NCBI RefSeq assembly: GCF_017876595.1
Contig: NZ_JAGIOG010000001.1
Coordinates: 248,001 to 312,000, forward strand
Source of the DNA: Aeromicrobium fastidiosum
Lineage (GTDB): Bacteria; Actinomycetota; Actinomycetes; Propionibacteriales; Nocardioidaceae
Direction: 5' to 3'
DNA: 64,000 nt
A program made the translations under genes and the position numbers. Below are positions 10,210 to 18,471 of the stretch, one piece after another; the first letter of the stretch is position 1, and each line of letters starts with the position of its first letter. The notes beneath the pieces are model-generated. The model was given only the letters and a program-made list of their open reading frames with translations, had not been told where the DNA came from and searched no databases.

Positions 10210-11532
10210 GTGACCACGCACCGCAGACGTCGTCGTGCTGCGCTCACCGCCGTTGCGCTCGGCGCTGCCTGGCTGGGGATGGCCCCGTCGCCGGTCGCTG
10301 CTGCCGAGTGCCCGCAGCAGCTGCCTTCGTGCATCGTCGTCTCCGTCGTCTCGACGTCGGGCGGTCAGACCACGGTGCTGACCGAGTACACCGTGTCGCC
10401 GGCCGACCTGCAGCCGCTCACCGACGAGGCCCTCAACGCCAAGCCCTACGCGCTGCGCAAGAACCCGGCGTCGAAGGGCGGCAAGGTCGACACGCGCCCC
10501 ATCGCCCAGGGCCAGCGGGTGACGGTCAACACGCTGCTGAAGACCCTCGACCCGAACCTGCTCGGCACGGCGACCTATCTCGAGACGCCCAATGCCGCTG
10601 GCGTCCCGGCGGTGCTCTCACCGGCCGACCTCGCCGATCCTGACGCCCCCGACGACACCGACGGTGACGGCCAGCCCGACACCGTCTACCCCTTCGTCGA
10701 CCGGCTCGCGCCTGCGGTGTTCGTGACGCCCAGCGGCCGCCTGGGCTACATCCGGCCCCTGCGCGACGCGGATGAGGACACCAACGCGTCCGACTACTTC
10801 CAGGTGACCGGGCGGCTCGACCTGACGGTGCACACGACCGGCAGCCTCCTGGCACCGTCCGTCACGTCGAGCAACGGCACCGAGCTCGACCTCGACGGCC
10901 GGACGACGTTCTCGGTCACGTTCGCCGAGAAGCCGCGGACGCGGGTCGTCAGCACGACGTGGGACTTCGGCGACGGATCCGTCAAGGGCACCAAGCGCGA
11001 GAAGCCGTCCAAGTCGTATGCCGAACGGGGCACCTACGCGGTCGCGGTCGCGGTGCGGACGAGCGACGGGTCGTACGGCCGGTCGGCACCGGTCGAGGTC
11101 AAGGTCGCGAAGCCGCCCAAGGCACCGACGAGCGGCTCCGGCGGCGGCGACGGGCTGGGCGGTGGTGGCGGGTTGCCCGCTCCGTACGACCCGTTCGACG
11201 GCGGCCTCGACGTGCCCCAAGACGTCCCGGAAGAACTCGCGCCCGACGACGTCCCCGAGGACGTGCCGTCCGCACCCGTCGACGACGGCCTCGAACCGGT
11301 CGAGGGATACGTGCTCGCCGGGGCCGAGCTCGTCCCCGGCGGTACCCCCGAGTCGATCCCGGGCACCCAGTCGTCGACGGCTCCCGCCCCGGCCACCCAA
11401 GCATCCACCCGTCAGCGCATCGCGACCTGGACAGTGGCCGCACTCGCAGTGCTGCTGCTGGTGGGCGTGGGCGCTGCCAGCGAGAGCCGCTGGCTCCGAC
11501 ACCGACTGCGCCACCTCAGGAGAGCCGCATGA
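10210..11532 (+). CDS. secreted PKD-domain protein with C-terminal membrane anchor
   Basis: The 440-residue product starts at GTG 10210, with GGAGGGG seven bases upstream. A Sec signal peptide covers about 1-31, with an RRRRR stretch, a hydrophobic core and an SPVAAA cleavage region. A mature ectodomain follows, then a PKD-like Ig fold around STTWDFGDGS. After that comes a glycine-rich then Asp/Pro-rich linker, one transmembrane helix near the C-terminus and a basic tail (WLRHRLRHLRRAA). It is therefore a type I surface-exposed membrane protein. Its stop overlaps the start of the ExbB-like gene (ATGA). I do not recognise a named family for the whole protein. Confidence 0.8.
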   Translation: MTTHRRRRRAALTAVALGAAWLGMAPSPVAAAECPQQLPSCIVVSVVSTSGGQTTVLTEYTVSPADLQPLTDEALNAKPYALRKNPASKGGKVDTRPIAQGQRVTVNTLLKTLDPNLLGTATYLETPNAAGVPAVLSPADLADPDAPDDTDGDGQPDTVYPFVDRLAPAVFVTPSGRLGYIRPLRDADEDTNASDYFQVTGRLDLTVHTTGSLLAPSVTSSNGTELDLDGRTTFSVTFAEKPRTRVVSTTWDFGDGSVKGTKREKPSKSYAERGTYAVAVAVRTSDGSYGRSAPVEVKVAKPPKAPTSGSGGGDGLGGGGGLPAPYDPFDGGLDVPQDVPEELAPDDVPEDVPSAPVDDGLEPVEGYVLAGAELVPGGTPESIPGTQSSTAPAPATQASTRQRIATWTVAALAVLLLVGVGAASESRWLRHRLRHLRRAA

Positions 11533-12305
11533 GCGACACGATCTACGACATCATCTTCCGCGTCGCGGAGGTGCTCGAGCTGCCGGTGGTCATCCTGACG
11601 CTGCTGGCCCTCGCCACAACCCTGGTCGAGGTGGGTGCCTTCATCGCCGAGCTCGTCAAGCGGCGCGGGCGCACGTTCGCGCAGCTGTCGAAGGCCGGTG
11701 CGTCGGCGCGCCGCGCCGTGGACGAGAAGCGGTACGACGAGGCCCGGGCGCTGCTGCAGACCGCCGCGTGGAGCACGCCGGTCGGCAAGGCGTTCACGGT
11801 GCTCGTCGACGCCGTCGCCCAGCCCGGAGCCGACACCCGCATCGCCAAGGAGCTCGCCGACTTCGACTTCGGCCGGCAGGCCCGACTCTCCCGCACCCGC
11901 CTGCTGGTGCGCCTCGGCCCCGCGCTGGGCCTGATGGGCACGCTGATACCTCTCGCCCCTGCGCTCGACGGCCTGGCCCGCGGCGACGTCGACGCGCTCA
12001 CCGAGAACCTGCGCCTCGCCTTCAGCATCACGGTGCTGGGCATCCTGATCGGCGTGATCGCCCTGGCACTGTCGCTGTTCCGCGAACGACGGTACGGGCA
12101 GGACTTCTCCGATCTCGAGTACGTCGCGGCGATCCTGACCGACGACGGATCGGCAGCCGCGTCGATCGCGGCTCCTGCGCCGGCGTCGTCGACCGCTCCT
12201 GCCTCGGCCACCGCTCCCCTGCCGTCCCTGGTGCCACCTGCCCCGCCCACGCCAGCGGGTCCGACACCGGCTCCGGCTCCGAAGGACCCCGGAGGTACCT
12301 CGTGA
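11529..12305 (+). CDS. MotA/TolQ/ExbB proton channel family protein
   Basis: The 258-residue product has an N-terminal helix (about 15-40), a basic cytoplasmic loop and two further helices containing the family pattern LVRLGPALGLMGTLIPLAPAL and AFSITVLGILIGVIAL. This is the same layout as ExbB and TolQ, which conduct protons with an ExbD/TolR partner. The C-terminus carries an Ala/Pro-rich tail of about 50 residues. The ATG overlaps the PKD gene by four bases, and the stop overlaps the DUF2149 gene by four bases, so all three are likely made together. Energising an envelope process is inference. Confidence 0.85.
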   Translation: MSDTIYDIIFRVAEVLELPVVILTLLALATTLVEVGAFIAELVKRRGRTFAQLSKAGASARRAVDEKRYDEARALLQTAAWSTPVGKAFTVLVDAVAQPGADTRIAKELADFDFGRQARLSRTRLLVRLGPALGLMGTLIPLAPALDGLARGDVDALTENLRLAFSITVLGILIGVIALALSLFRERRYGQDFSDLEYVAAILTDDGSAAASIAAPAPASSTAPASATAPLPSLVPPAPPTPAGPTPAPAPKDPGGTS

Positions 12306-12769
12306 TCAAGGTGACGCCGCGTGCGCGCGTGCACCAGGACCGCGCGGGTGACCCGCTCGACGGCCTGGTCAACATGTTCGACATCGGCATCGTGCTGGCG
12401 GTCGGGTTCCTCCTCGCGGCGCTGTCGTCGCTGGGCCTGTCGGACGCGGTCAACGAGAACGGCCTGACCAAGCCGACGCTCGACTCGATCCCGCTCAAGC
12501 CCGGCCAGACCCTCGAGCCGGTGCCGAGCGAGGGCGTCAAGACGGAGGGCCGGGGCACACCGGTCGGCACGGTCTACCGTCTCGCCGACGGCCGTCTGGT
12601 CTACGTGACCGGCGACGGGTCCACGGCTCCCGTCAGCCCCGACGCCGGCTCGTCCGACCCCGACACCGCGCCCGACCAGGACGAGCAGCCCGACGACGTG
12701 CCGGACGAGCTGACGCCCGACCTGCAGGGCGAGCTGCCGGCCCCCGACTTTCCGACCACGGCCCCGTAG
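12302..12769 (+). CDS. DUF2149 protein, likely partner of the ExbB-like channel
   Basis: The 155-residue product has a short basic N-terminus, the pattern DPLDGLVNMFDIGIVLAVGF leading into a single transmembrane helix (about 24-45), then an extracytoplasmic domain and an acidic Asp/Pro-rich tail. This one-helix topology with an acidic residue at the helix entry resembles ExbD/TolR. As I recall, DUF2149 proteins accompany MotA/TolQ/ExbB genes in other prokaryotes. GTG 12302 overlaps the previous stop (GTGA). The stop is eight bases from the convergent tetR gene. Pairing with the channel is inferred from context. Confidence 0.75.
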   Translation: MIKVTPRARVHQDRAGDPLDGLVNMFDIGIVLAVGFLLAALSSLGLSDAVNENGLTKPTLDSIPLKPGQTLEPVPSEGVKTEGRGTPVGTVYRLADGRLVYVTGDGSTAPVSPDAGSSDPDTAPDQDEQPDDVPDELTPDLQGELPAPDFPTTAP

Positions 12770-12776
12770 GACGCAG

Positions 12777-13385
12777 CTACCCGGTGGCCGGTCGCCTGAC
12801 CGCCGCCCCGTCGAGCACCATGCCGACGATCCAGGCGATGTCGGCGGCTGCCGCGACCGGTGGCCGCGACGGGCGGGTCAAGGACGACAGCACGAGGCGC
12901 ACCATCGCCTCGACGACGGTACGCAGCTCGTCGGCGTCGAGACCGGTCGGCGGGTACAGCTCGTCGATGGTCTGCTGCACCACCATGACGGCGGCGTCGA
13001 CGATCTCGCCGGACTCGGTCGTCAGGATGGTCAGGAAGTCGTTGTCGCGCGATGCAGGAGCCGTGCCGACGATCGTGCGGACGAGCAGGCTCTCCTCGCC
13101 CAGCTGCAGGGTGCCCTCGCAGGCCGCCCGGATGCCGTCGAGGATGTCGGCCTCGGCCCGCATGCGGGTGCTCACGACGGTCAGGAACCGCTGCAGCTCG
13201 CGCAGGGCCAGGTGCTCGGCCAGGCCGTGCTTGGTGCCGAACTCGTTGTAGACGGTCTGGCGGCTGACGCCCGCGGCACCGGCCACGCCCGACATCGTGA
13301 CCGCCGCCCACCCCGACGACTCAATGACCGCCTGCGCGGCGTCGAGCAGCCGTTCGCGCACCGGGGTGCGCGAGGGCTCGGTCAC
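12777..13385 (-). CDS. TetR family regulator of the alkane operon (AlkU-like)
   Basis: The 202-residue regulator has a TetR N-terminal helix-turn-helix (about 8-55; VTMSGVAGAAGVSRQTVYNEF) and a helical ligand domain. Its GTG start overlaps the reductase stop (GTGA), making it the last gene of alkB-rubA-rubA-rubB-tetR. Actinobacterial alkB clusters usually end in such a regulator, which represses alkB until fatty-acid-type ligands bind. The palindrome in the alkB promoter at 16229-16247 is the obvious candidate operator. Confidence 0.87.
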   Translation of the reverse strand: MTEPSRTPVRERLLDAAQAVIESSGWAAVTMSGVAGAAGVSRQTVYNEFGTKHGLAEHLALRELQRFLTVVSTRMRAEADILDGIRAACEGTLQLGEESLLVRTIVGTAPASRDNDFLTILTTESGEIVDAAVMVVQQTIDELYPPTGLDADELRTVVEAMVRLVLSSLTRPSRPPVAAAADIAWIVGMVLDGAAVRRPATG

Positions 13386-14578
13386 GGGGCCTGGACGTCG
13401 ACGGTCATGGCGTCCAGCCTCGCACCTGCGGCGATCCACCCGCGAGCCGACCTGACGTCGCGGGGACGTCCGATCGAGACGGCTCCGCGCACCACGCCGT
13501 CGTCGAGGAGGTAGGCGATGAAGTCGCGCTCGGCCAGCGAGCCGTCGACGACCAGGTCGTGCGAACCCTCCGGCCAACCGGCGACCTGGAGGTTGAGGCC
13601 GTACTGGTCGGACCAGCACCACGGCACCTCCGCGAAGGGCTCGTCACCTCCGGCCATGACCTTGCCGACCGCGGTGCCGTGGTTCTGCGCGCCCTGCCAA
13701 TGCTCGACGCGATGGCGGCCGCCCAGCACGGGGCGTGGCTGGTTGGCGACGTCGCCGGCCGCGAACACGCCCTCGAGCGAGGTGCGGCCGAGGGCGTCGA
13801 CGAGGATGCCGCCGCCGTCGCCGGACGATGCCAGGGCGATGCCGGCGCGCTCGGCCAGCTCGGTGCACGGCTCCATGCCGACCGCCACGACCGCGACGCT
13901 CGCGGTCCACGTGCGTCCGTCGCTGGCGCGGACGACCGTGCCGTCGCCGGTGTCGACGATCGACTCCACCGTCACGCCGGTGTGCAGCTCGGTGCCTTCG
14001 CGACGGTGGATGTCGACGTACATCTCACCGAGCTCGGGTGGCAGGAGCCTCGGCAGCGGCAGATCGGCGGTCTCGAGCAGCGTGACCTCGCAGCCCGCCC
14101 CGCGCGCGCTGGCGGCGATCTCCGAGCCGATCAGCCCGGCTCCGACGATGACGACCGACGCTCCCGCGGCGAGCTCGGCCGCGAGGCGCGGGACGTCGGC
14201 GAGACCGCGCAACGTCCGCACGCCCGAGGCGTCCCACGGGTTGCGCGCCCGGCCACCTGTCGCGAGGAGCAGCTGCTCGAACGGCAGCGCCTCGCCGTCG
14301 TCCAGCACGACAGCACGGCTGGGGGCGTCGATCTCGACGGCGCGACGCCCGGTCATGAGGGTGATGCCGTGGTCGGCGTACCACTCGGCCTTCTTGATGC
14401 GGATCTCGTCGGCCGTCTTGTCGCCGCGGACGATCTCCTTGGAGACCGGCGGTCGGCGGTAGGGCAGCTCGGGCTCGTCGCCCACGAGGTGCACCGCGCC
14501 TTCGTAGCCGGCTGCCCGCATGGCGGCGGCCGCGCTGACCCCCGCGATGCCCGTGCCGACGATGACGGTGCGTGTCAT
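13382..14578 (-). CDS. rubB: rubredoxin--NAD(+) reductase (FAD-dependent)
   Basis: It passes electrons from NAD(P)H through FAD to rubredoxin for alkane hydroxylation. The 398-residue protein has an N-terminal FAD site GTGIAGVSAA (8-17), the family segment LPYRRPPVSKE, a second NAD-binding GAGLIGSEIA near the middle, and the C-terminal FAD motif GVFAAGDVAN. This is the ferredoxin/rubredoxin-reductase class of flavoproteins. Context (two rubredoxins and alkB upstream, TetR downstream) decides for rubredoxin reductase. Confidence 0.9.
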   Translation of the reverse strand: MTRTVIVGTGIAGVSAAAAMRAAGYEGAVHLVGDEPELPYRRPPVSKEIVRGDKTADEIRIKKAEWYADHGITLMTGRRAVEIDAPSRAVVLDDGEALPFEQLLLATGGRARNPWDASGVRTLRGLADVPRLAAELAAGASVVIVGAGLIGSEIAASARGAGCEVTLLETADLPLPRLLPPELGEMYVDIHRREGTELHTGVTVESIVDTGDGTVVRASDGRTWTASVAVVAVGMEPCTELAERAGIALASSGDGGGILVDALGRTSLEGVFAAGDVANQPRPVLGGRHRVEHWQGAQNHGTAVGKVMAGGDEPFAEVPWCWSDQYGLNLQVAGWPEGSHDLVVDGSLAERDFIAYLLDDGVVRGAVSIGRPRDVRSARGWIAAGARLDAMTVDVQAP

Positions 14579-14585
14579 CGGCGGC

Positions 14586-14750
14586 TCAGAGCTCGACCAT
14601 CACGAAGTCGGCCTTGGCCGCACCGCAGTCGGGGCACGTCCAGTCGTCGGGGATGTCGTCCCACCTGGTACCCGGTGCGATGTCCTCCTCGGGCCAGCCC
14701 TCGGCCTCGTCGTAGACGAATCCGCACTGCTGGCACTCGAAACGCTTCAT
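14586..14750 (-). CDS. rubA2: rubredoxin, AlkG2 type
   Basis: The 54-residue protein has both iron-binding pairs, [10 protein letters not shown] and [11 protein letters not shown]. The glycine after the first pair marks the electron-transferring AlkG2 type, so this is the likely donor to AlkB. The ATG at 14750 overlaps the upstream rubredoxin stop (ATGA). The reductase follows seven bases after. Confidence 0.93.
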   Translation of the reverse strand: MKRFECQQCGFVYDEAEGWPEEDIAPGTRWDDIPDDWTCPDCGAAKADFVMVEL

Positions 14751-14992
14751 GACGGGTCTCCTGTGGTGGGGGTGGCGGCGCGGGTCTCGGCGGCGATGAT
14801 GTGGCCGTCCTGGTCGTTGCGGACGAACTGCTCGATCGGCAGGAAGTCGACCTGCTCGCGCACGCCGCAGTCGGGGCACGTCCAGTCGGGGTCGATGTCG
14901 GCGAAGGCCGTGCCGGCTGCCCAGCCCTCGCGGGGGTTGCCGGTCGTCTCGTCGTAGACGTACTCGCAGTTGGGGCAGATGAACCGTGCCAT
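14747..14992 (-). CDS. rubA1: rubredoxin, AlkG1 type
   Basis: The 81-residue protein carries [10 protein letters not shown] and [12 protein letters not shown], both cysteine pairs of a one-iron rubredoxin. The first pair is followed by Glu rather than Gly and the body shows [10 protein letters not shown]. These are marks of the AlkG1 type, whose members often cannot replace AlkG2 in electron transfer to AlkB. An extra C-terminal tail of about 25 residues extends past the fold. It begins one base after the alkB stop. Confidence 0.92.
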   Translation of the reverse strand: MARFICPNCEYVYDETTGNPREGWAAGTAFADIDPDWTCPDCGVREQVDFLPIEQFVRNDQDGHIIAAETRAATPTTGDPS

Positions 14993-14993
14993 C

Positions 14994-16184
14994 TCAGGCG
15001 ACCTTCCCGTACCGGCGCTCGTAGGCGGCGGCCGTGCGTGGGTGCAGGTTGGTGCGGGACAGGTCGCCGTCGTAGTGGCGCACGACCTTGTCGTCCATGA
15101 TGCGGCGCCAGACCTGCGGGACCCAGCTCAGCACGATCATCCCGGCGTAGCCCGTCGGCAGCACGGGGGCCTCCTTGAAGTCGCGCAGCGCCTGGTAGCG
15201 ACGCGTGGGGTTGGCGTGGTGGTCGCTGTGCCGCTGGAGGTGGTAGAGCAGGACGTTGGTGCCGATGTTGTTGGAGTTCCAGCTGTGGCTCGGGTTGACC
15301 CGCTCGTAGCGGCCCGACTCGAGCCTCTGGCGCTTCATGCCGTAGTGCTCGAGGTAGTTGACCGACTCGAGCAGCCAGATGCCCGCGACGGCCTGCAGCA
15401 CGAGGTACGGGAAGATCTGCCAGCCGAAGGCGATCATCAGCCCGCCCCACAGCACGACCGAGAACGCCCAGGCGTTGAGCACGTCGTTCTTGAGCGACCA
15501 GTGGGACGTCTTGAGACGTCCGAAGCGCTTCTTCTCCAGGCTCCACGCACTCTTCAGGCTGCCGACGACGGTGCGCGGCATGAACTCCCACACGGTCTCG
15601 CCGAGGCGACCGCTCGCGGGGTCCTCCGGGGTGGCGACGCGGACGTGGTGGCCGCGGTTGTGCTCGATGAAGAAGTGGCCGTAGAACGTCTGGGCGAGGG
15701 CGGCGCGAGCGAACCAGCGCTCGTACTCCTCCTTCTTGTGGCCCAGCTCGTGCGCCGTGTTGATGCCGATGCCCGCCACCATGCCGAGGCCGAGGGCCAG
15801 CCCGATGCGCGCCGCGACCGACAGCGGCTCGTCGATGCCGGGCAGCGTGCCGCCGCCGAGCAGGTAGCTGCCCCAGATCAGTCCGCCGATCTGCGCCGGG
15901 ATGAACAGGTAGGTCACCCAGCGGTAGTAGCGGTCGTCCTCGAGCTGCTCGAGCACCTCGTCGGGCGGGTTCTCGCCGTCACGACCGGCGACGAGGTCGG
16001 CGAGCGGCACGATGACGAACAGGAAGAACGGGCCGAAGTACCACACCACGGTCGACCCGGTGAGGACGTGCAACCCCCACATGCTCACGGGGATCAGCGG
16101 CACGATCGCCCCGATGATCCACAGGTATCGCTTGCGGTCACGCCACTGGACGGTCGTGCCGTCGACGGTTGCCTCGATCGTCAT
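14994..16184 (-). CDS. alkB: alkane 1-monooxygenase
   Basis: AlkB is a membrane non-haem di-iron enzyme that hydroxylates the terminal carbon of medium-chain n-alkanes. The 396-residue product has six hydrophobic segments and the full set of histidine boxes: HELGHK (145-150), EHNRGHH (174-180), the NYLEHYG signature (about 276-282) and LQRHSDHHA (316-324). The ATG at 16184 follows GAAGGAG with a four-base gap. It is the first gene of the operon. The promoter and operator upstream suggest tight control by the TetR protein encoded at the end of the operon. Confidence 0.97.
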   Translation of the reverse strand: MTIEATVDGTTVQWRDRKRYLWIIGAIVPLIPVSMWGLHVLTGSTVVWYFGPFFLFVIVPLADLVAGRDGENPPDEVLEQLEDDRYYRWVTYLFIPAQIGGLIWGSYLLGGGTLPGIDEPLSVAARIGLALGLGMVAGIGINTAHELGHKKEEYERWFARAALAQTFYGHFFIEHNRGHHVRVATPEDPASGRLGETVWEFMPRTVVGSLKSAWSLEKKRFGRLKTSHWSLKNDVLNAWAFSVVLWGGLMIAFGWQIFPYLVLQAVAGIWLLESVNYLEHYGMKRQRLESGRYERVNPSHSWNSNNIGTNVLLYHLQRHSDHHANPTRRYQALRDFKEAPVLPTGYAGMIVLSWVPQVWRRIMDDKVVRHYDGDLSRTNLHPRTAAAYERRYGKVA

Positions 16185-16214
16185 GATGCTCCTTCACGCG
16201 CCTCGGGAGCGGCG

Positions 16215-16252
16215 CTTTACAAGAAGGTAGCAAATGTAAAGTTTGCTGGCAA
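16215..16252 (-). promoter_or_regulatory. alkB promoter with palindromic operator in the spacer
   Basis: On the minus strand TTGCCA (16247-16252) and TACCTT (16224-16229) are 17 bases apart. The spacer is an inverted repeat, GCAAA-CTTTACA-TTTGC (arms at 16229-16234 and 16242-16247 extend to AGCAAA/TTTGCT). A second overlapping pair, CTTTACA/TGTAAAG, spans 16215-16241. A repressor bound here would block polymerase directly. The binder is inferred to be the TetR protein of the same operon. Confidence 0.65.
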
Positions 16253-16274
16253 GTATCCGTCGAACCGGCACCGC

Positions 16275-16313
16275 GGCGTCACTCCGGGCACCCGAGATGC
16301 CAGGAGTGACGCC
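16275..16313 (-). terminator. hairpin terminator after the tad operon
   Basis: GGCGTCACTCC (16275-16285) and GGAGTGACGCC (16303-16313) form a perfect 11-bp stem with a 17-base loop. It begins seven bases beyond the tadG-like stop and ahead of the alkB promoter. There is no T-tract, which is common in high-GC actinobacteria. Confidence 0.6.
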
Positions 16314-16319
16314 GTGCGC

Positions 16320-17927
16320 TCAGCCGACGAGCTTGACCGTCGAGCAGTCCGGGCTGCCCGGGGCCGTCACGTCGGTCTTGGCGACCTGGACGCCCAACAG
16401 CTTGAACACGGGGTAGATCAGCGCGGAGAGCAGCTTGTCGATGGGGCCGTTGGCCGCCACGAGAGGGTTGATGATCGTGTTGATGATGCCGCCGAGGAGC
16501 GGATTGATGATGGCCCCGAGGACGTCACCGACGAACGTGCCGTCCATCAGGCCGATCTTGGAGTCGGAGATCGCCAGGCCGAGCACCCCGGATCCTGAGA
16601 CCGATCGCGTGGTGACGGTCGGTGGCGTGAACGTGAGATCGGTCGGTCCACCCACGGCACCGGTCGCCGTGAGCTTCGACTTCACCGACAGGAGCGCATC
16701 GCCGAACAGGAGGCCGAGATTCTGCAGCACCCCGACGTTCAACGTGCCGACTCCGAGGACCGCCCCGGTCTTGGCGGTGATGACGGCTCCGCTCGGGGAC
16801 CCGCACGCGATGCTCTTGAGCGTGGCCTCGCCGCGTCCCATCTCGAGGTCGAGCTCCATCACGACGGAGGCGGCACCGATGCTGAGCGGGTCGACGGTCG
16901 ACTTGACGTGGACCTTGACCTGGGCGCTCTTGGCCGTGATGCCGGCCTTGCCACAGGCGATCTGCGGCGGCTCGACGATGATGGCCGTGAGGTCCAGGAG
17001 CCGCTCGGCCCCGGGCAGGCCCACGCCGAGGTTCTTGACGTTGAGGGCGTTGGTGCCGTTGGACGCGAAGACCGCCGCCGTCACGAGGTCGAACACGTTG
17101 ACCAGGGCCGACAGCCCTGCGGAGTTGGCGGTCTCGAGGTTGAGGATCTTGCCGATGTCGACTGTTCCTCCCGAGATCTGCAGGCCGATCGCCTGCAGCG
17201 CTGCCGCCTGGACGGTGTAGCCGTTCTTCGACAGCGCAGTGGCCGTGGCCAGCACGAAGTCCCGGGTGCTGACGGTCGTGGCCAGCACCGCCTGCGGCGT
17301 GCCGACGCCCAGGGCGACAGCCAGGTCGGCCAACGGCACCACGGTGTCCTTGACGGTCAGCAGCCCCGCCGGGCTCAGCACGTTGAGCTGCGTCTTGAGG
17401 ATCAGGTCGAGCAGGGGGCCCAGGGCACCGGTCGAGCTGTTCAGCGACAGCTCGCTCGACGAGGCCGAGAAGCACATCGTCGGATCGGCGCTCGTCGCGA
17501 CGGCCGGGCGCGCGGCCTTGCCGTCGCCGGGCGCGAAGGCGAAGCCCACCGAGGTCGCCGCGATGACCTGCACGGCCGTCGGAACGGCACCGCCCGACAC
17601 CGGCGTGAAGACACCCGTCGTGTTGCTGACCGTGCCGAGGGCCACGGTCAACGTCGGCGGGCGGCCGACGGTCTTGTTCTGCTCGACCGCCTGGGTCTTG
17701 ACCGCTGCGAACTTGGGGTCGGCGAGGATCACCGATGCCGTGCGGCCCTTGAGCTGGCGGGCGAGGTCCATCGCCGCGGAGTCCGCCAGCGACTGCATGT
17801 CACGGCGCGCCACGCGCTGGGTGCCGAGGTCGACGGCGAACGCCGTGAACGTCAGCACCACCGTCATGAGCAGCACCGCCATCACCAGGATCGCGCCGCG
17901 CTCGTCGCGCTCGTCACGTCGCGTCAT
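16320..17927 (-). CDS. TadG-like pilus assembly protein (pseudopilin-type N-terminus)
   Basis: The 535-residue protein begins with a basic stretch, a class III-like cleavage site (DERG/AILV) and one transmembrane segment (about 12-32). The usual TadG continuation ARRDMQSLADSAAMDLAR follows, then a long extracytoplasmic region rich in Ser, Thr, Leu and Val. The position-5 glutamate of true prepilins is missing. It is the last gene of the tad operon, starting one base after the tadE-like stop, and is followed by a hairpin. Its role at the outer face of the membrane is inferred from the family. Confidence 0.82.
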   Translation of the reverse strand: MTRRDERDERGAILVMAVLLMTVVLTFTAFAVDLGTQRVARRDMQSLADSAAMDLARQLKGRTASVILADPKFAAVKTQAVEQNKTVGRPPTLTVALGTVSNTTGVFTPVSGGAVPTAVQVIAATSVGFAFAPGDGKAARPAVATSADPTMCFSASSSELSLNSSTGALGPLLDLILKTQLNVLSPAGLLTVKDTVVPLADLAVALGVGTPQAVLATTVSTRDFVLATATALSKNGYTVQAAALQAIGLQISGGTVDIGKILNLETANSAGLSALVNVFDLVTAAVFASNGTNALNVKNLGVGLPGAERLLDLTAIIVEPPQIACGKAGITAKSAQVKVHVKSTVDPLSIGAASVVMELDLEMGRGEATLKSIACGSPSGAVITAKTGAVLGVGTLNVGVLQNLGLLFGDALLSVKSKLTATGAVGGPTDLTFTPPTVTTRSVSGSGVLGLAISDSKIGLMDGTFVGDVLGAIINPLLGGIINTIINPLVAANGPIDKLLSALIYPVFKLLGVQVAKTDVTAPGSPDCSTVKLVG

Positions 17928-17928
17928 G

Positions 17929-18471
17929 TCAGTTCACCTCGACCACGGACGTGTAGGTGAGGTTCTGCGGCAGGGTGACACCCAGACCCGGGAACGACGG
18001 CACCAGCGGGTTGGCGCGGTAGGCGTGCGTCACGGTGACGACCGCGCACCGGCGTGTCGCATCAGCAGGGCACGCGACGTTGGGCTGGATGCTGCAGGTG
18101 CCGTCGGTCGAGCTGCCGTGCACGAGGTTGGTGCCGGAGCAGGTCACGCCGTAACCGCCCAGGGCGTCGTTGATCGCCGTCCGGGACTTGGTCGTCTTGG
18201 TGGCGGTGTCCATGCCCGACGGCACGATCGCCACCGCCCGCGCACCCTCGCTCGCGGCCTGCCCGAGCGCCTGGCGATAGCTCAGCATGTAGCCGTAGCT
18301 GACGATGCCGAAGACCAGTGCCACGAACACCGGCAGCACCAGCGCGAACTCGACCATCGCCGCACCTCGTTCACGCTCGGACCGCCGTGATGGGGACCCC
18401 TCCGGCCGCACGATCCCCGGGGATCTGGCGAGGGAGCGCCGGGCCGAAGAGGCCTCCATCACGGCGGTCAT
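17929..18471 (-). CDS. TadE-like minor pseudopilin
   Basis: The 180-residue protein has a basic leader of about 34 residues ending in ERERG, followed by AAMVEFALVLPVFVALVFGI. That is a prepilin-type cleavage site with Glu at position 5 and a hydrophobic helix. The mature part has several cysteines (CSGT, CSIQ, ACPA, RRCA) that could form disulfides. The ATG at 18471 overlaps the tadC stop (ATGA). TadE-like proteins are minor pilins required for Flp pilus assembly. Confidence 0.85.
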   Translation of the reverse strand: MTAVMEASSARRSLARSPGIVRPEGSPSRRSERERGAAMVEFALVLPVFVALVFGIVSYGYMLSYRQALGQAASEGARAVAIVPSGMDTATKTTKSRTAINDALGGYGVTCSGTNLVHGSSTDGTCSIQPNVACPADATRRCAVVTVTHAYRANPLVPSFPGLGVTLPQNLTYTSVVEVN

